Assembly: GCF_003612565.1 (NCBI RefSeq) | Contig: NZ_RAZG01000031.1 | Location: 1 to 42,957 of the forward strand | Direction of reading: 5' to 3' | Length of the DNA: 42,957 nucleotides | Origin: Roseburia sp. 1XD42-69 | Lineage (GTDB): Bacteria > Bacillota > Clostridia > Lachnospirales > Lachnospiraceae | Part shown: piece after piece, positions 1 to 7,450 of the stretch | Numbering within the stretch: position 1 is the stretch's first letter | How the letters are laid out: the number at the start of each line of letters is the position of its first letter | Position numbers and translations under genes: made by a program | The notes under the pieces: model-generated | The model's database searches: none | What the model was told of the DNA's origin: nothing | What the model saw: only the letters and a program-made list of their open reading frames with translations

Positions 1-1
1 A

Positions 2-50
2 AAAGTGGCATATCCCCAATAAATTCAAGGGATTCTGCCACTTTGTTTTT
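2..50 (+). terminator. Rho-independent terminator of an upstream gene
   Basis: A 9-bp perfect stem (AAAGTGGCA at 2-10 with TGCCACTTT at 37-45) is extended by ATCCC/GGGAT pairing and followed by GTTTTT. The gene it ends lies outside the window. Confidence 0.65.
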
Positions 51-132
51 CTGTAACTGTCGAAGATGGGATTATATTCTTTTCTATTTGCACTTGTCAA
101 TATCTTCTGATGTTCACTTTAAAAAAAAGAAT

Positions 133-161
133 TCGATATTTTTACCATTATGTCGTATAAT
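133..161 (+). promoter_or_regulatory. Possible sigma-A promoter for the left-end unknown gene
   Basis: A perfect -10 TATAAT is at 156-161. The best -35 at 17-bp spacing is TTCGAT (133-138), which is weak. It lies about 75 bases upstream of the start codon at 237. Confidence 0.4.
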
Positions 162-236
162 ATATTTTAAACATATTGAAATGTCTTTTTTGCTCTATAA
201 TTTTAAAACAGACAAATAGTGAAAGGAGAACATGCT

Positions 237-773
237 ATGGATGAAGAATTTACCACACAAAAAAGCGATTTTCTGAGAAAAAACCCTTCCCGGAAAACCT
301 GTGAATCCATTATCCGCAGAATCCTATTGGCGGAGGTGGAACAGCAGGGAGAAAACCGTCATTTTAAACATGCCGTTGATTTTATGAGCTATTTTGAGTC
401 TCTCTATCCTACATCTGACAGCCTCACCAAACAGGTACAGAGGGCAATCAAATCCATGAATATGCCAAAAGATGAAAAGGGATATTTCATTGTAAACAAA
501 TCTATGGAACAGATTGAGCAGGATTCGGCCTTAAAAAGCGGTTTTGCCCAGGCCCATGTAAAAACAATGTCCCTGGAAACCCTTACCCCTATTTTTCTTC
601 AAGCTGACAGAGAACTTTGCCCCTACTTAAAAAAATTAATTGCACAATCCATTACTTTCCAGGATATGGTTGTCACCATGGCAGAAACTTCCAACGGTCT
701 GATTCTCTATACAGACAAGCCGGATGAGCTGGAAAAACTGTGTCAGACTTATTGTGAACCCTCAATTTGTTAG
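237..773 (+). CDS. Unknown protein with ArgR-like winged-helix pattern
   Basis: A 178-residue soluble protein I do not recognise with certainty. I place the start at the ATG at 237, because AAAGGAG (222-228) precedes it at normal spacing; an upstream in-frame GTG at 219 would leave the ribosome site inside the gene. Residues about 15-85 follow the spacing of an arginine-repressor DNA-binding domain, including RAIKSMNMPKDEKGYFIVN, which resembles the RDIKELGLVKV...G-Y end of ArgR. The C-terminal half has no motif I can name. It is a single-gene unit against the direction of replication, bounded by terminators at both ends. A divergent regulator is an inference only; it could equally be a lineage-specific protein of unknown role. 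Confidence 0.6.
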   Translation: MDEEFTTQKSDFLRKNPSRKTCESIIRRILLAEVEQQGENRHFKHAVDFMSYFESLYPTSDSLTKQVQRAIKSMNMPKDEKGYFIVNKSMEQIEQDSALKSGFAQAHVKTMSLETLTPIFLQADRELCPYLKKLIAQSITFQDMVVTMAETSNGLILYTDKPDELEKLCQTYCEPSIC

Positions 774-823
774 ATACTTTAACTTATTGTTTACAAATAT
801 AAAACAATTATCCTTAAGTCTGT

Positions 824-875
824 TATAATATAAAAAGACAAGATTAAATTAAATATCTTGTCTTTTTATATTATA
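824..875. terminator. Bidirectional terminator, 21-bp perfect inverted repeat
   Basis: Arms at 824-844 and 855-875 are perfectly complementary around a 10-base AT loop. The stem carries A-run and T-run on its two sides, so it can end both the plus-strand unknown gene and the convergent minus-strand carboxypeptidase gene. Confidence 0.85.
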
Positions 876-898
876 TATCCCATATTTTTTTATTCTAT

Positions 899-2329
899 TT
901 AACGATTTTTTCTTCCAAATCTCTTGTTTTTCTTTATTTCTTTGTAAGGAGTTTTCACTTTATGGTGCATCATAAATTTTCGCTTAATCCGATAAAAGTT
1001 ATCCGCAAGTTTTCGGATAATAAAAATTAAAATCACAAGAATCAAAAGACCCGCTATAACTGTAAAAATCAACCCCGGTGTAATCTGAAAAACTTTCTTT
1101 TCCTTTGGAGGAATCATGCTTTCTGTCTCTTCCACCTGATGATTATCCCCAAATACTTCCTCACCCTCATGAAATTGGAATTGGTCAATCTGAGCTCCGG
1201 TGGCAACAATGTCTGCCCGTCCCACAATTCTGTCAGAATAAGTATATTGTATGCTTCCAAGCACATCCTTACCCGCATAGTCATAAATTATCTGGGAGTC
1301 CGCATCCTTAAACTCTGCCGTCACTGGAAGAATCACGCTCCCCTCCTGGTCCAAAGACACAAAGGGCTGGCTGTTGTTAAAATTACCGCTTTTTTCTTCC
1401 TCCTGATTCCCATATGTCTCTTCATTTTCTGACACATTCATTTTTTTAAAATTATCGAAACAAAAATCTAATAAAGCCCTTGTATCCTCATAGTGGCCGC
1501 TGCCCGGTGCATCCATAACCACGCATACAAGAGTCATGCCGTCTTTTTCTGCATAGGTAACCAATGTGGAATTTGCAGCTAAAGTATATCCTGTCTTTCC
1601 TCCCAGGCAATAATCATACAAATGCTCCCTGGTTCTGTAGGGATAAAGCATCTGATGATGATTCTGCAAAAATGTCTCTTCATCTTCATGCTTATTGGTA
1701 AAAGGAATGGTGTAAGTCTTTGTGCCGCAGATTATTCGGAACGTCTCATTGGAATAAGCTTCCCGGGCAATCAAAGCCATGTCATATACGCTGGTGTAAT
1801 GCTGCTCATCGGGAAGCCCGTTGCAATTATTAAAGTGGGTGTTTTTACACCCTAAAGCAGCACACCGCTCATTCATCATATCCACAAATGACTGAATATC
1901 CCCGGCTACATGCTCCGCCACAGCATAGGCACATTCATTGGCGGAGGCAAGCATAACCGCATAGAGACATTGTTCCATCGTCATCTCTTCCCCCACATCC
2001 CGGGCAATTCCGGAACCTTCCGTATTGAATACAGAATCTTTGGAAAAAGTAACCACTTCATCCATAGTGCTGTTTTCCACGGCAAGGAGAGTGGTAAGAA
2101 TCTTTGTAATGCTTGCAGGATAATGGACATCATGGATGTTTTTCTCATATAATATCAATCCTGTACTAAGTTCCATAACAATCGCCGCGGAAGATTGGAC
2201 TTCCGGTCCCTGAGGCCAGTACTGCAGCTGGGAGCCCTGGGTATTTAGGGAAAAGCTGCAGACTGTAACAGCAATGGCGCTGATGCAGCCAACCAGCTTT
2301 TTCTTTATTCTTTTTCTATCTATCTTCAA
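899..2329 (-). CDS. D-alanyl-D-alanine carboxypeptidase (S11, DacF-like)
   Basis: A low-molecular-mass penicillin-binding protein that trims the terminal D-alanine from peptidoglycan stem peptides outside the membrane. The three S11 active-site motifs are present and well spaced: S73-I-T-K76, S128-A-N130 and K244-T-G246. A basic N-terminus followed by a hydrophobic stretch (residues about 12-28) is a signal sequence. Near the C-terminus a single long hydrophobic segment followed by a Lys/Arg-rich tail is a membrane anchor, where many relatives use an amphipathic helix. I choose the TTG at 2329 as start because GAGAGGTG lies just upstream; an upstream TTG at 2365 is open but has no ribosome site. 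The product is 476 residues, slightly long for the family because of the anchor. The gene diverges from trmB. Confidence 0.9.
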   Translation of the reverse strand: MKIDRKRIKKKLVGCISAIAVTVCSFSLNTQGSQLQYWPQGPEVQSSAAIVMELSTGLILYEKNIHDVHYPASITKILTTLLAVENSTMDEVVTFSKDSVFNTEGSGIARDVGEEMTMEQCLYAVMLASANECAYAVAEHVAGDIQSFVDMMNERCAALGCKNTHFNNCNGLPDEQHYTSVYDMALIAREAYSNETFRIICGTKTYTIPFTNKHEDEETFLQNHHQMLYPYRTREHLYDYCLGGKTGYTLAANSTLVTYAEKDGMTLVCVVMDAPGSGHYEDTRALLDFCFDNFKKMNVSENEETYGNQEEEKSGNFNNSQPFVSLDQEGSVILPVTAEFKDADSQIIYDYAGKDVLGSIQYTYSDRIVGRADIVATGAQIDQFQFHEGEEVFGDNHQVEETESMIPPKEKKVFQITPGLIFTVIAGLLILVILIFIIRKLADNFYRIKRKFMMHHKVKTPYKEIKKNKRFGRKNR

Positions 2330-2485
2330 TGTACACCTCTCATAATAGTTAAAATCAACCTGCAATACTTACAGTATAGACTTATTTCCTCTCTCTATCA
2401 ATCTTTTTTCATTTATACTTTCCATTTTTCCCTATTTATTATAAAATACTATAGTAGCAAAACTTTTACAGTATAAGGAGAACAT

Positions 2486-3124
2486 ATGCGCTTAAGAAAT
2501 ATTAAGGGTGCCGATGAGGCAGTTGCGGAAAGCATTTATTGTATACAAAATCCCAGAGACTATAGAGGAAATTGGCACACTCTTTTTTCCAATACAAATC
2601 CTATCCACATGGAAATCGGCATGGGAAAAGGAAAATTTATTATGGAATTAGCTTCACAAAATCCCAGCGTCAATTATATTGGGGTAGAACGCTATACCAG
2701 TGTGCTTTACCGGGCCCTGCAAAAAATGAAGACAGAAACCCTCCCCAATTTAAAGTTTCTCTGTGTGGATGCAAAAATTCTTCCGGAAATATTTGCACCA
2801 GGGGAAATCGATAAAATATATCTTAATTTTTCCGACCCCTGGCCAAAAGACAGACATGCCAAGAGACGCCTTACCTCTGGTGCTTTTCTCTCCTGTTATG
2901 ACTCTGTTTTAAAACCGGAGGGCACAATAGAATTTAAAACAGACAATAAGGGCCTCTTTGATTTTTCTATGGAAGAAATTCCTGGGCAGGGTTGGAAAAT
3001 AAACGCCAGCACCACGGACCTGCACAGGGATACTTCTATGAACCAGGGCAATGTAATGACTGAATATGAGGAAAAGTTTTCTGCCATGGGAAATCCTATT
3101 TATAAGCTCATTGCCTCACGTTAA
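2486..3124 (+). CDS. trmB: tRNA (guanine-N7-)-methyltransferase TrmB
   Basis: A SAM-dependent Rossmann-fold enzyme that makes m7G46 in the variable loop of tRNAs. The 212-residue length is typical. The SAM-binding loop MEIGMGKGKF and the family signature NFSDPWPKDRHAKRRL are both intact, the latter carrying the catalytic Asp-Pro-Trp segment. The C-terminal FKTDN motif is also visible. The start is fixed by AAGGAG a few bases before ATG. It is a single gene diverging from the carboxypeptidase gene; a hairpin followed by seven T residues at 3209-3235 may end it. Confidence 0.96.
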   Translation: MRLRNIKGADEAVAESIYCIQNPRDYRGNWHTLFSNTNPIHMEIGMGKGKFIMELASQNPSVNYIGVERYTSVLYRALQKMKTETLPNLKFLCVDAKILPEIFAPGEIDKIYLNFSDPWPKDRHAKRRLTSGAFLSCYDSVLKPEGTIEFKTDNKGLFDFSMEEIPGQGWKINASTTDLHRDTSMNQGNVMTEYEEKFSAMGNPIYKLIASR

Positions 3125-3177
3125 CCAAAGAAAAAATTCCGCATATAATAAATAAATCATCTCTTATTGGGAGTCTT

Positions 3178-3318
3178 ATGGGAAACTGCAACTGTAACTG
3201 CCGCAAACGTCACAGCAGATGCTGTTACTTTTTTTACCGCCACCCCTGCTTTCAGAAAAAAATCTGCTGTCTGCGCCGTTCTTTTTTGGAAGTCCGGCAT
3301 ATTTTAAACCTGCACTAA
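3178..3318 (+). CDS. Possible 46-residue cysteine-rich peptide (doubtful)
   Basis: An open frame beginning ATG-GGA-AAC encodes a peptide with eight cysteines in its first 31 residues (start MGNCNCNCRKRHSRCC), strongly basic, with GGGAG four bases before the start codon. Against it: the frame covers a plausible terminator hairpin (3209-3235), is short enough to occur by chance, and overlaps the 3' end of the opposing HAD gene by four bases. No function can be assigned. It may be a small metal-binding protein or a chance frame. Confidence 0.25.
   Translation: MGNCNCNCRKRHSRCCYFFYRHPCFQKKICCLRRSFLEVRHILNLH
3209..3235 (+). terminator. Possible terminator downstream of trmB
   Basis: GTCACAGC (3209-3216) pairs with GCTGTTAC (3221-3228) apart from one mismatch, across an AGAT loop, followed by seven T residues. 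It conflicts with the Cys-rich open frame that spans it. Confidence 0.5.
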
Positions 3319-3968
3319 TCTTGTAATAAACACAATAATTCTTTTGGGGTTTCCGCAAATACCTTTCCCCCCTGCTCCACCAAAAATTCCTTTTCACGAA
3401 ATCCCCAGAGAACACTAATACAGGGGATTTCTGCATTATTTGCCGTCTGAATATCCACATCGGAATCCCCCACATACACCGCATGTTCTTTATCTACATT
3501 AAGTTCTTTTAATGCCTGAAACACTGCATCGGGAGCCGGTTTTCTCCTCACTCCCTCTTTTTCCCCGGCGGCAATCATATCTAAATCTTTAAAATAATAC
3601 AAATTTAACTCCTTTACTGCAAAATCTGCCTTATTGGAAACCATGGCAAGCTTTACCCCATCTCTTTTCAACTGTTTTAAAACATCCATGATGCCAGAAT
3701 AGGGCTTTGTTTTATTTTTACAGTTCTTTTTATAGTCATCCTTAAAATACTGAAAAATATTTTCAAATTCAGGATGTGCGTTTCCCCCTTCCACAGCCTG
3801 AAGCATTAAATTACGGATTCCGTTTCCCACAAAATTTCTTACTTCCTCCAAACTTCTCTCTTTACAGCCGTATGCGAAAAGAGCTGCATTTACACTGTCT
3901 TTCAGGTCCTCCAATGTGTCCAGCAAAGTTCCGTCCAAATCAAAAATAACTGCTTGATACCGATACAT
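3315..3968 (-). CDS. HAD-family phosphatase, phosphoglycolate phosphatase-like
   Basis: A 217-residue haloacid-dehalogenase-type hydrolase with a helical cap. All four HAD motifs are visible: FDLDGTLLDT (nucleophile Asp and acid Asp) near the N-terminus, MVSNKA (motif II), the RRKPAPD lysine (motif III), and YVGDSDVDIQTA (motif IV Asp). The arrangement matches the Gph/PpaX group, so phosphoglycolate or pyrophosphate-like small substrates are plausible, but substrate cannot be read from sequence. I choose the ATG at 3968 because GGAGGAG sits five bases upstream; the in-frame ATG at 3980 would place this site inside the coding region. It lies just downstream of tRNA-Lys on the same strand and is probably transcribed separately, since a terminator intervenes. 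Confidence 0.85.
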   Translation of the reverse strand: MYRYQAVIFDLDGTLLDTLEDLKDSVNAALFAYGCKERSLEEVRNFVGNGIRNLMLQAVEGGNAHPEFENIFQYFKDDYKKNCKNKTKPYSGIMDVLKQLKRDGVKLAMVSNKADFAVKELNLYYFKDLDMIAAGEKEGVRRKPAPDAVFQALKELNVDKEHAVYVGDSDVDIQTANNAEIPCISVLWGFREKEFLVEQGGKVFAETPKELLCLLQD

Positions 3969-4022
3969 AATCTCCTCCATATCTTATACTCAATTTGTTT
4001 ACCTTTTTATCTTTATAAAAAG

Positions 4023-4062
4023 AAAAAGCACCAACCCCACAGCCTTCCGCTGCAAAATCGGT
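4023..4062 (-). terminator. Probable terminator after tRNA-Lys
   Basis: On the minus strand ACCGATT pairs with GGTTGGT through Watson-Crick and G-U pairs, with an inner CAGC/GCTG stem, then GCTTTTTC. It follows the tRNA by about ten bases. Confidence 0.55.
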
Positions 4063-4071
4063 ACTTTATAC

Positions 4072-4144
4072 TGCGCCACCAGGGGTTCGAACCCTGGACA
4101 CCCTGATTAAGAGTCAGGTGCTCTGCCAGCTGAGCTAGTGGCGC
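4072..4144 (-). tRNA. tRNA-Lys (anticodon CUU)
   Basis: A 73-base cloverleaf on the minus strand. The 7-bp acceptor stem GCGCCAC/GTGGCGC and the D arm with AGCTCAGCTGG are present. The anticodon stem CCTGA/TCAGG encloses CTCTTAA, giving anticodon CUU, and the T arm carries GGTTCGAACC. CCA is not encoded. It has its own promoter upstream. Confidence 0.96.
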
Positions 4145-4176
4145 ATAACTGCTTGTCTTTTTCAACGACACGGTAT

Positions 4177-4205
4177 ATTATATATTAGAATTCATAAAAT
4201 TGCAA
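4177..4205 (-). promoter_or_regulatory. Sigma-A promoter for tRNA-Lys
   Basis: Minus-strand -35 TTGCAA (4200-4205) and -10 TATAAT (4177-4182) are exactly 17 bases apart, about 33 bases before the tRNA 5' end. Confidence 0.8.
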
Positions 4206-4257
4206 TACTATTTTTAAAAAAAGTTTGCCATTTTTTTATAATTGAAAGGAGATTTTT

Positions 4258-5472
4258 ATGAATATTTTACCAAGATTTTTAAATTATGTTTCCTACTGGA
4301 CAACTTCTCAGGAATCTGCAGGGACGACCCCTTCCACCAGCCGGCAATTTGACCTTGCCAGGGTATTGGAACAGGAACTAATTTCCCTTGGGGTAAAAGA
4401 TGTAGTGCTGGATGAATTTTGTTATGTCTATGGATATCTTCCTGCAACGGAAGGCTATCCTTCTAGGAAATCGATAGGTTTGATTTCCCATATGGATACG
4501 GCGCCGGATATGAGTGGAAAAGATGTAAAGCCCAATATCATAGAAAACTACGATGGAACAGATATCATCCTTCCAAATGGAAAAGTCTCTATCTTAGTCA
4601 GTGATTTTCCGCGATTAAAGTCATTAAAAGGAAAAACTTTAATTACTGCAGATGGAAATACACTTTTAGGCGCAGACGATAAAGCGGGAATTGCTGAAAT
4701 TATCACTGCTGTTGAGGAAATTTTAAAACGCAATCTACCTCACCCTGATATCTATATAGCATTTACTCCTGATGAAGAAATCGGCGAGGGTTCTGACCAT
4801 TTTGATTTAAACCGATTTCAGGCAGATTTTGCCTACACAGTAGACGGTGATTATGAAGGTGAGATTGCTTATGAAAATTTTAATGCCGCCTCAGCCGAAT
4901 TTACTCTGAAAGGAAAAAATGTACATCCAGGAGAGGCAAAAAACATAATGGTAAACGCAGCTTCCATAGCCTGTGAAATTCAATCTCTTCTACCGGAACA
5001 TGAAACCCCGGAGCACACGGAAGGCCGTGAAGGATTTTACCACCTGACCAATATTTCCGGTGATATAGGACAGGCAAAGCTGTCTTATATTGTAAGGGAC
5101 CACAATGGAGATTTATTTCAGAAAAAACTTGATTATCTGGAAAAAGTGAAAGAATTTATTTCAGGAAAATACGGAAAAGATACGGTAACTCTTAGCATAC
5201 AGGAAAGTTATCGGAATATGGTGGAAATTATAGATAACCATATGGAAATTATTCGACTTGCAGAGGAGGCAATTACCTCTGTGGGACTGACTCCTGTTTC
5301 CACTCCTGTGCGTGGAGGAACCGACGGGGCCAGAATAAGTTTTATGGGGATTCCCTGTCCCAACCTTGGAACAGGAGGTTATGGTTTCCACGGTCCTATG
5401 GAACATATTGCACTGGAAAGTATGGAAACTGTAGTAGAAATAATCTGTCATATTGTATCCCATGTAAATTAA
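4258..5472 (+). CDS. pepT: Peptidase T (tripeptide aminopeptidase, M20B)
   Basis: A cytoplasmic two-zinc exopeptidase that removes the N-terminal residue from tripeptides. It is 404 residues long, as usual. Zinc and catalytic residues fall at the same positions as in the E. coli enzyme: H78 and D80 in ISHMDTAPD, D140 in LGADDKAG, the E173-E174 pair in TPDEEIG, and D196 in YTVDGD; the late histidine lies in GFHGPMEHI. A strong AAAGGAG precedes the ATG. It is a single-gene unit facing the family 43 glycosidase gene, with 31 bases between the stop codons. Confidence 0.96.
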   Translation: MNILPRFLNYVSYWTTSQESAGTTPSTSRQFDLARVLEQELISLGVKDVVLDEFCYVYGYLPATEGYPSRKSIGLISHMDTAPDMSGKDVKPNIIENYDGTDIILPNGKVSILVSDFPRLKSLKGKTLITADGNTLLGADDKAGIAEIITAVEEILKRNLPHPDIYIAFTPDEEIGEGSDHFDLNRFQADFAYTVDGDYEGEIAYENFNAASAEFTLKGKNVHPGEAKNIMVNAASIACEIQSLLPEHETPEHTEGREGFYHLTNISGDIGQAKLSYIVRDHNGDLFQKKLDYLEKVKEFISGKYGKDTVTLSIQESYRNMVEIIDNHMEIIRLAEEAITSVGLTPVSTPVRGGTDGARISFMGIPCPNLGTGGYGFHGPMEHIALESMETVVEIICHIVSHVN

Positions 5473-5498
5473 GAAAAAGGGGCTGTGAAAAAGCCTCT
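5471..5498 (-). terminator. Terminator of the family 43 glycosidase gene
   Basis: The minus strand reads AGAGGCT-loop-AGCCCCT (one mismatch) followed by TTTTTCTT. On the plus strand the same hairpin pairs with a G-U but has no T-run, so it serves mainly the minus strand. Confidence 0.6.
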
Positions 5499-5503
5499 TC
5501 CCC

Positions 5504-7081
5504 CTATGTCTCCGGCCTGGCACAATACAAAAAATCAGAAAATCCTGCCCTGCCCCCTGTCTCTTTTGTGGCATAGAGAAACAGCCCAAACCGGCATCCT
5601 GCAAAATGGTCCAGACCAAAATGCAGTTTCTGGGTGACGCCAATCTGCTTCCACCCGTTTCCGTGGTGATAAAAAAATTCCGCCTCATCCTTCATTTTAA
5701 AAAAGTCCGCCTTTACCCTCAGCCGGACAACATCCTGCCCTGCCCTCACCGATTCCCACTCTGTCTCCTGGAACCCCTCTCCCTGCCGTCCCAGTGGGGA
5801 ATCCTCTTCCAATGACCTGCCCTTCATTACAATGTAACAGCCATCCTTTTTCCTTGTGACGGCAACCATGCCGTAACACCCCTGCAGGGCACAGATTCCG
5901 GCGTAATCCCCCTCCTTCAGCCCGGAGGCGTCAACCGTCACCTCCCCGGCACAGCCGGGATAAATCATTCTCTGGGTCAGCATGTTGTTTGCCTGCAGCA
6001 GGCTTTCACACAGCCTGCCTGCCTTCAGCCAGAGAATGCCACGCTCCGCATCCTGCTCCACCAATTGCATATCCGGTTCATGGTTAAACTGCCATACGCT
6101 TTTTAGCCCATAACAGCCGTACTGCTCCCTCTCCTGTTCCCTGGAAAGGCTCTCCTCTTTTCTGAAATCGTCGCTCTGCACCAGAGGCCGGCAGGAATGG
6201 TTTTTCCCCTGGGGCAGCTCAAACTGCCCTGGGACTTTCCCCCGGACTCCTAAAACCGGCATATGCCCTTCCCAGGCAGCCGGAACCAGCACAGGGATTC
6301 TCCCCACCGCCCCATAGTCCTGAAACAGCACGCCGTACCATTTCCCCTCCGGCGTATCTACAATCCCTCCCTGGGCCACCCCCTGGCCGCAGTACCCCCG
6401 GTCGTCATTCAAAACATCCCCGCCCTTAAATTCCCCGTCAATGGAGTCAGCCGCAAAACATGCCTCTGTGCGCATCCATCTGTCCCTCAGGGAATGGATA
6501 AAAAACAGGTAATATCTTCCGTTGATTTTATAAAAATGCGTCCCCTCATACCCCAGCCCCGGATGCCCCTCATCCCAGACCGCCAGGCGGTGCAGCCCCC
6601 CTGCCAAAGGCGCCGTCAGGTCGCTGTTCAACTGGGTAATATAAATTTTCTTATTCCCGTAGGCAATATAGGCATTGTCCCCGTCAAACAGCAGGGAACT
6701 GTCGTGGTAAAACCCCTGAATCTCCTGCTTTTTCCAGGGCCCTGCTATCTGTTCCGATGTGTACAGATAGGTTTTGCCCGTGTCATTTGCAGAAAAGCAC
6801 ACATAAAACAAATTGTTGTGATACCGCAGGGATGCCGCCCACATTCCCTTTCCATATATGTTCCCCCCCTCCATCCTCTGTTCCGGGGTACTGTCCAGTC
6901 TATCGTATACAAAGGCAGCGTGCTCCCAGTTTACCAGGTCATAGGAGCGGAGTATCTCTCCCCCCGGCATAAAATGCACCATTGTGGTTATCATGTAATA
7001 TGTGTCCCCCACCCGGATTACATCCGGGTCCGGGTAGTCCAGTTTCAACAGTGGGTTGATCCCGCTTTCTGATTTTTTCAT
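5504..7081 (-). CDS. Glycoside hydrolase family 43 (beta-xylosidase/arabinofuranosidase-like)
   Basis: A 525-residue cytoplasmic enzyme with no signal peptide, expected to release xylose or arabinose from short plant oligosaccharides. The N-terminal five-bladed propeller carries the GH43 acidic triad: D18 in LDYPDPDVI (base), D127 in FYHDSSLLFD (pKa modulator) and E179 in GYEGTHFYK (acid). Residues from about 330 form a beta-sandwich typical of the C-terminal domain of GH43 beta-xylosidases. AGGAGG seven bases before the ATG at 7081 fixes the start, rather than an earlier frame opening at 7129. The gene is visibly richer in G+C than its neighbours, with many GCC, CTG and CCG codons, and stands alone without sugar transporter or regulator. 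I suspect horizontal acquisition. Exact substrate is not readable. Confidence 0.9.
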   Translation of the reverse strand: MKKSESGINPLLKLDYPDPDVIRVGDTYYMITTMVHFMPGGEILRSYDLVNWEHAAFVYDRLDSTPEQRMEGGNIYGKGMWAASLRYHNNLFYVCFSANDTGKTYLYTSEQIAGPWKKQEIQGFYHDSSLLFDGDNAYIAYGNKKIYITQLNSDLTAPLAGGLHRLAVWDEGHPGLGYEGTHFYKINGRYYLFFIHSLRDRWMRTEACFAADSIDGEFKGGDVLNDDRGYCGQGVAQGGIVDTPEGKWYGVLFQDYGAVGRIPVLVPAAWEGHMPVLGVRGKVPGQFELPQGKNHSCRPLVQSDDFRKEESLSREQEREQYGCYGLKSVWQFNHEPDMQLVEQDAERGILWLKAGRLCESLLQANNMLTQRMIYPGCAGEVTVDASGLKEGDYAGICALQGCYGMVAVTRKKDGCYIVMKGRSLEEDSPLGRQGEGFQETEWESVRAGQDVVRLRVKADFFKMKDEAEFFYHHGNGWKQIGVTQKLHFGLDHFAGCRFGLFLYATKETGGRAGFSDFLYCARPET

Positions 7082-7127
7082 CTCTTTTCCTCCTGTCCCA
7101 CAAATCATTGACAAAATAGATAGCTTC

Positions 7128-7156
7128 ATTATAACAGTACTTTATATATATGTAAA
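7128..7156 (-). promoter_or_regulatory. Sigma-A promoter for the family 43 glycosidase
   Basis: Minus-strand TTTACA (7151-7156) and TATAAT (7128-7133) are spaced by 17 bases, with the -10 about 46 bases before the ATG. The flanking DNA is very AT-rich, unlike the gene it drives. Confidence 0.75.
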
Positions 7157-7298
7157 GTTTTATTGTCAATCCACAGCAGTTTTGAAAAAATTTATTTTTA
7201 GATGCAACAGACCTGTAAAAGGAAATCGTTACGGAATATATAAATACCATAACAAAAAGAAACGGAAATTAATGGCAGCATAACTATGTAGCCAACGG

Positions 7299-7385
7299 TT
7301 ATCCTTTTGGAAGCCTGTTTTGCGACAGGCTTTGATAGAGACGCCCAAAAATATTTAAAGCAATCAAAATCATGAGAACAGCCAT
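7299..7385 (-). CDS. Possible 28-residue hydrophobic peptide
   Basis: A minus-strand frame starting ATG-GCT-GTT encodes MAVLMILIALNIFGRLYQSL followed by a short basic tail, resembling in general shape a small membrane peptide or type I toxin. GGTGA lies five bases upstream as a weak ribosome site. The start codon lies inside one arm of a perfect 14-bp inverted repeat (7375-7388 with 7406-7419), which would hide it in RNA. A second overlapping minus-strand frame (7198-7410) begins MMAPVGDYHGCS and could be the real one or a shadow. The peptide belongs to no family I can name. It lies 65 bases after the coiled-coil gene on the same strand. Confidence 0.3.
   Translation of the reverse strand: MAVLMILIALNIFGRLYQSLSQNRLPKG
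7311..7332. repeat. Hairpin AAGCCTG/CAGGCTT
   Basis: Perfect 7-bp stem with an 8-base loop and no T-run on either strand. With the larger inverted repeat at 7375-7419 it makes 7.30-7.42 kb a strongly structured, gene-poor stretch. Between 7157 and 7298 I see nothing but AT-rich DNA. Confidence 0.5.
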
Positions 7386-7419
7386 GATAGTCACCAACTG
7401 GTGCCATCATGGCTGTTCT
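7375..7419. repeat. Perfect 14-bp inverted repeat with inner stem
   Basis: AGAACAGCCATGAT (7375-7388) and ATCATGGCTGTTCT (7406-7419) are perfect complements; inside them CACCA/TGGTG forms a second stem. There is no clean T-run after it in either direction, so it is not an ordinary terminator. It contains the start codon of the possible hydrophobic peptide. Confidence 0.75.
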
Positions 7420-7450
7420 TTATGAGACTTTTTTTACAGCCCCTTTCTTT

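Noticed and set aside
6263-7072. A 269-residue plus-strand frame opposite the glycosidase gene
   Set aside because: Shadow of the GC-rich coding strand; the minus strand encodes an unmistakable GH43 enzyme with its catalytic triad.
7198-7410. A 70-residue minus-strand frame beginning MMAPVGDYHGCS
   Set aside because: It overlaps the hydrophobic mini-peptide in another frame and both run through hairpins; composition and lack of a good ribosome site gave no reason to prefer it as a gene. It is mentioned as an alternative only.
7420-7450. GGGGCTGTAAAAAAAGT-like end after the coiled-coil gene as an insertion-sequence terminus
   Set aside because: A similar GGGGCTGTGAAAAA occurs at 5478 as part of a terminator, no matching inverted partner or target duplication was found, and no transposase is present.
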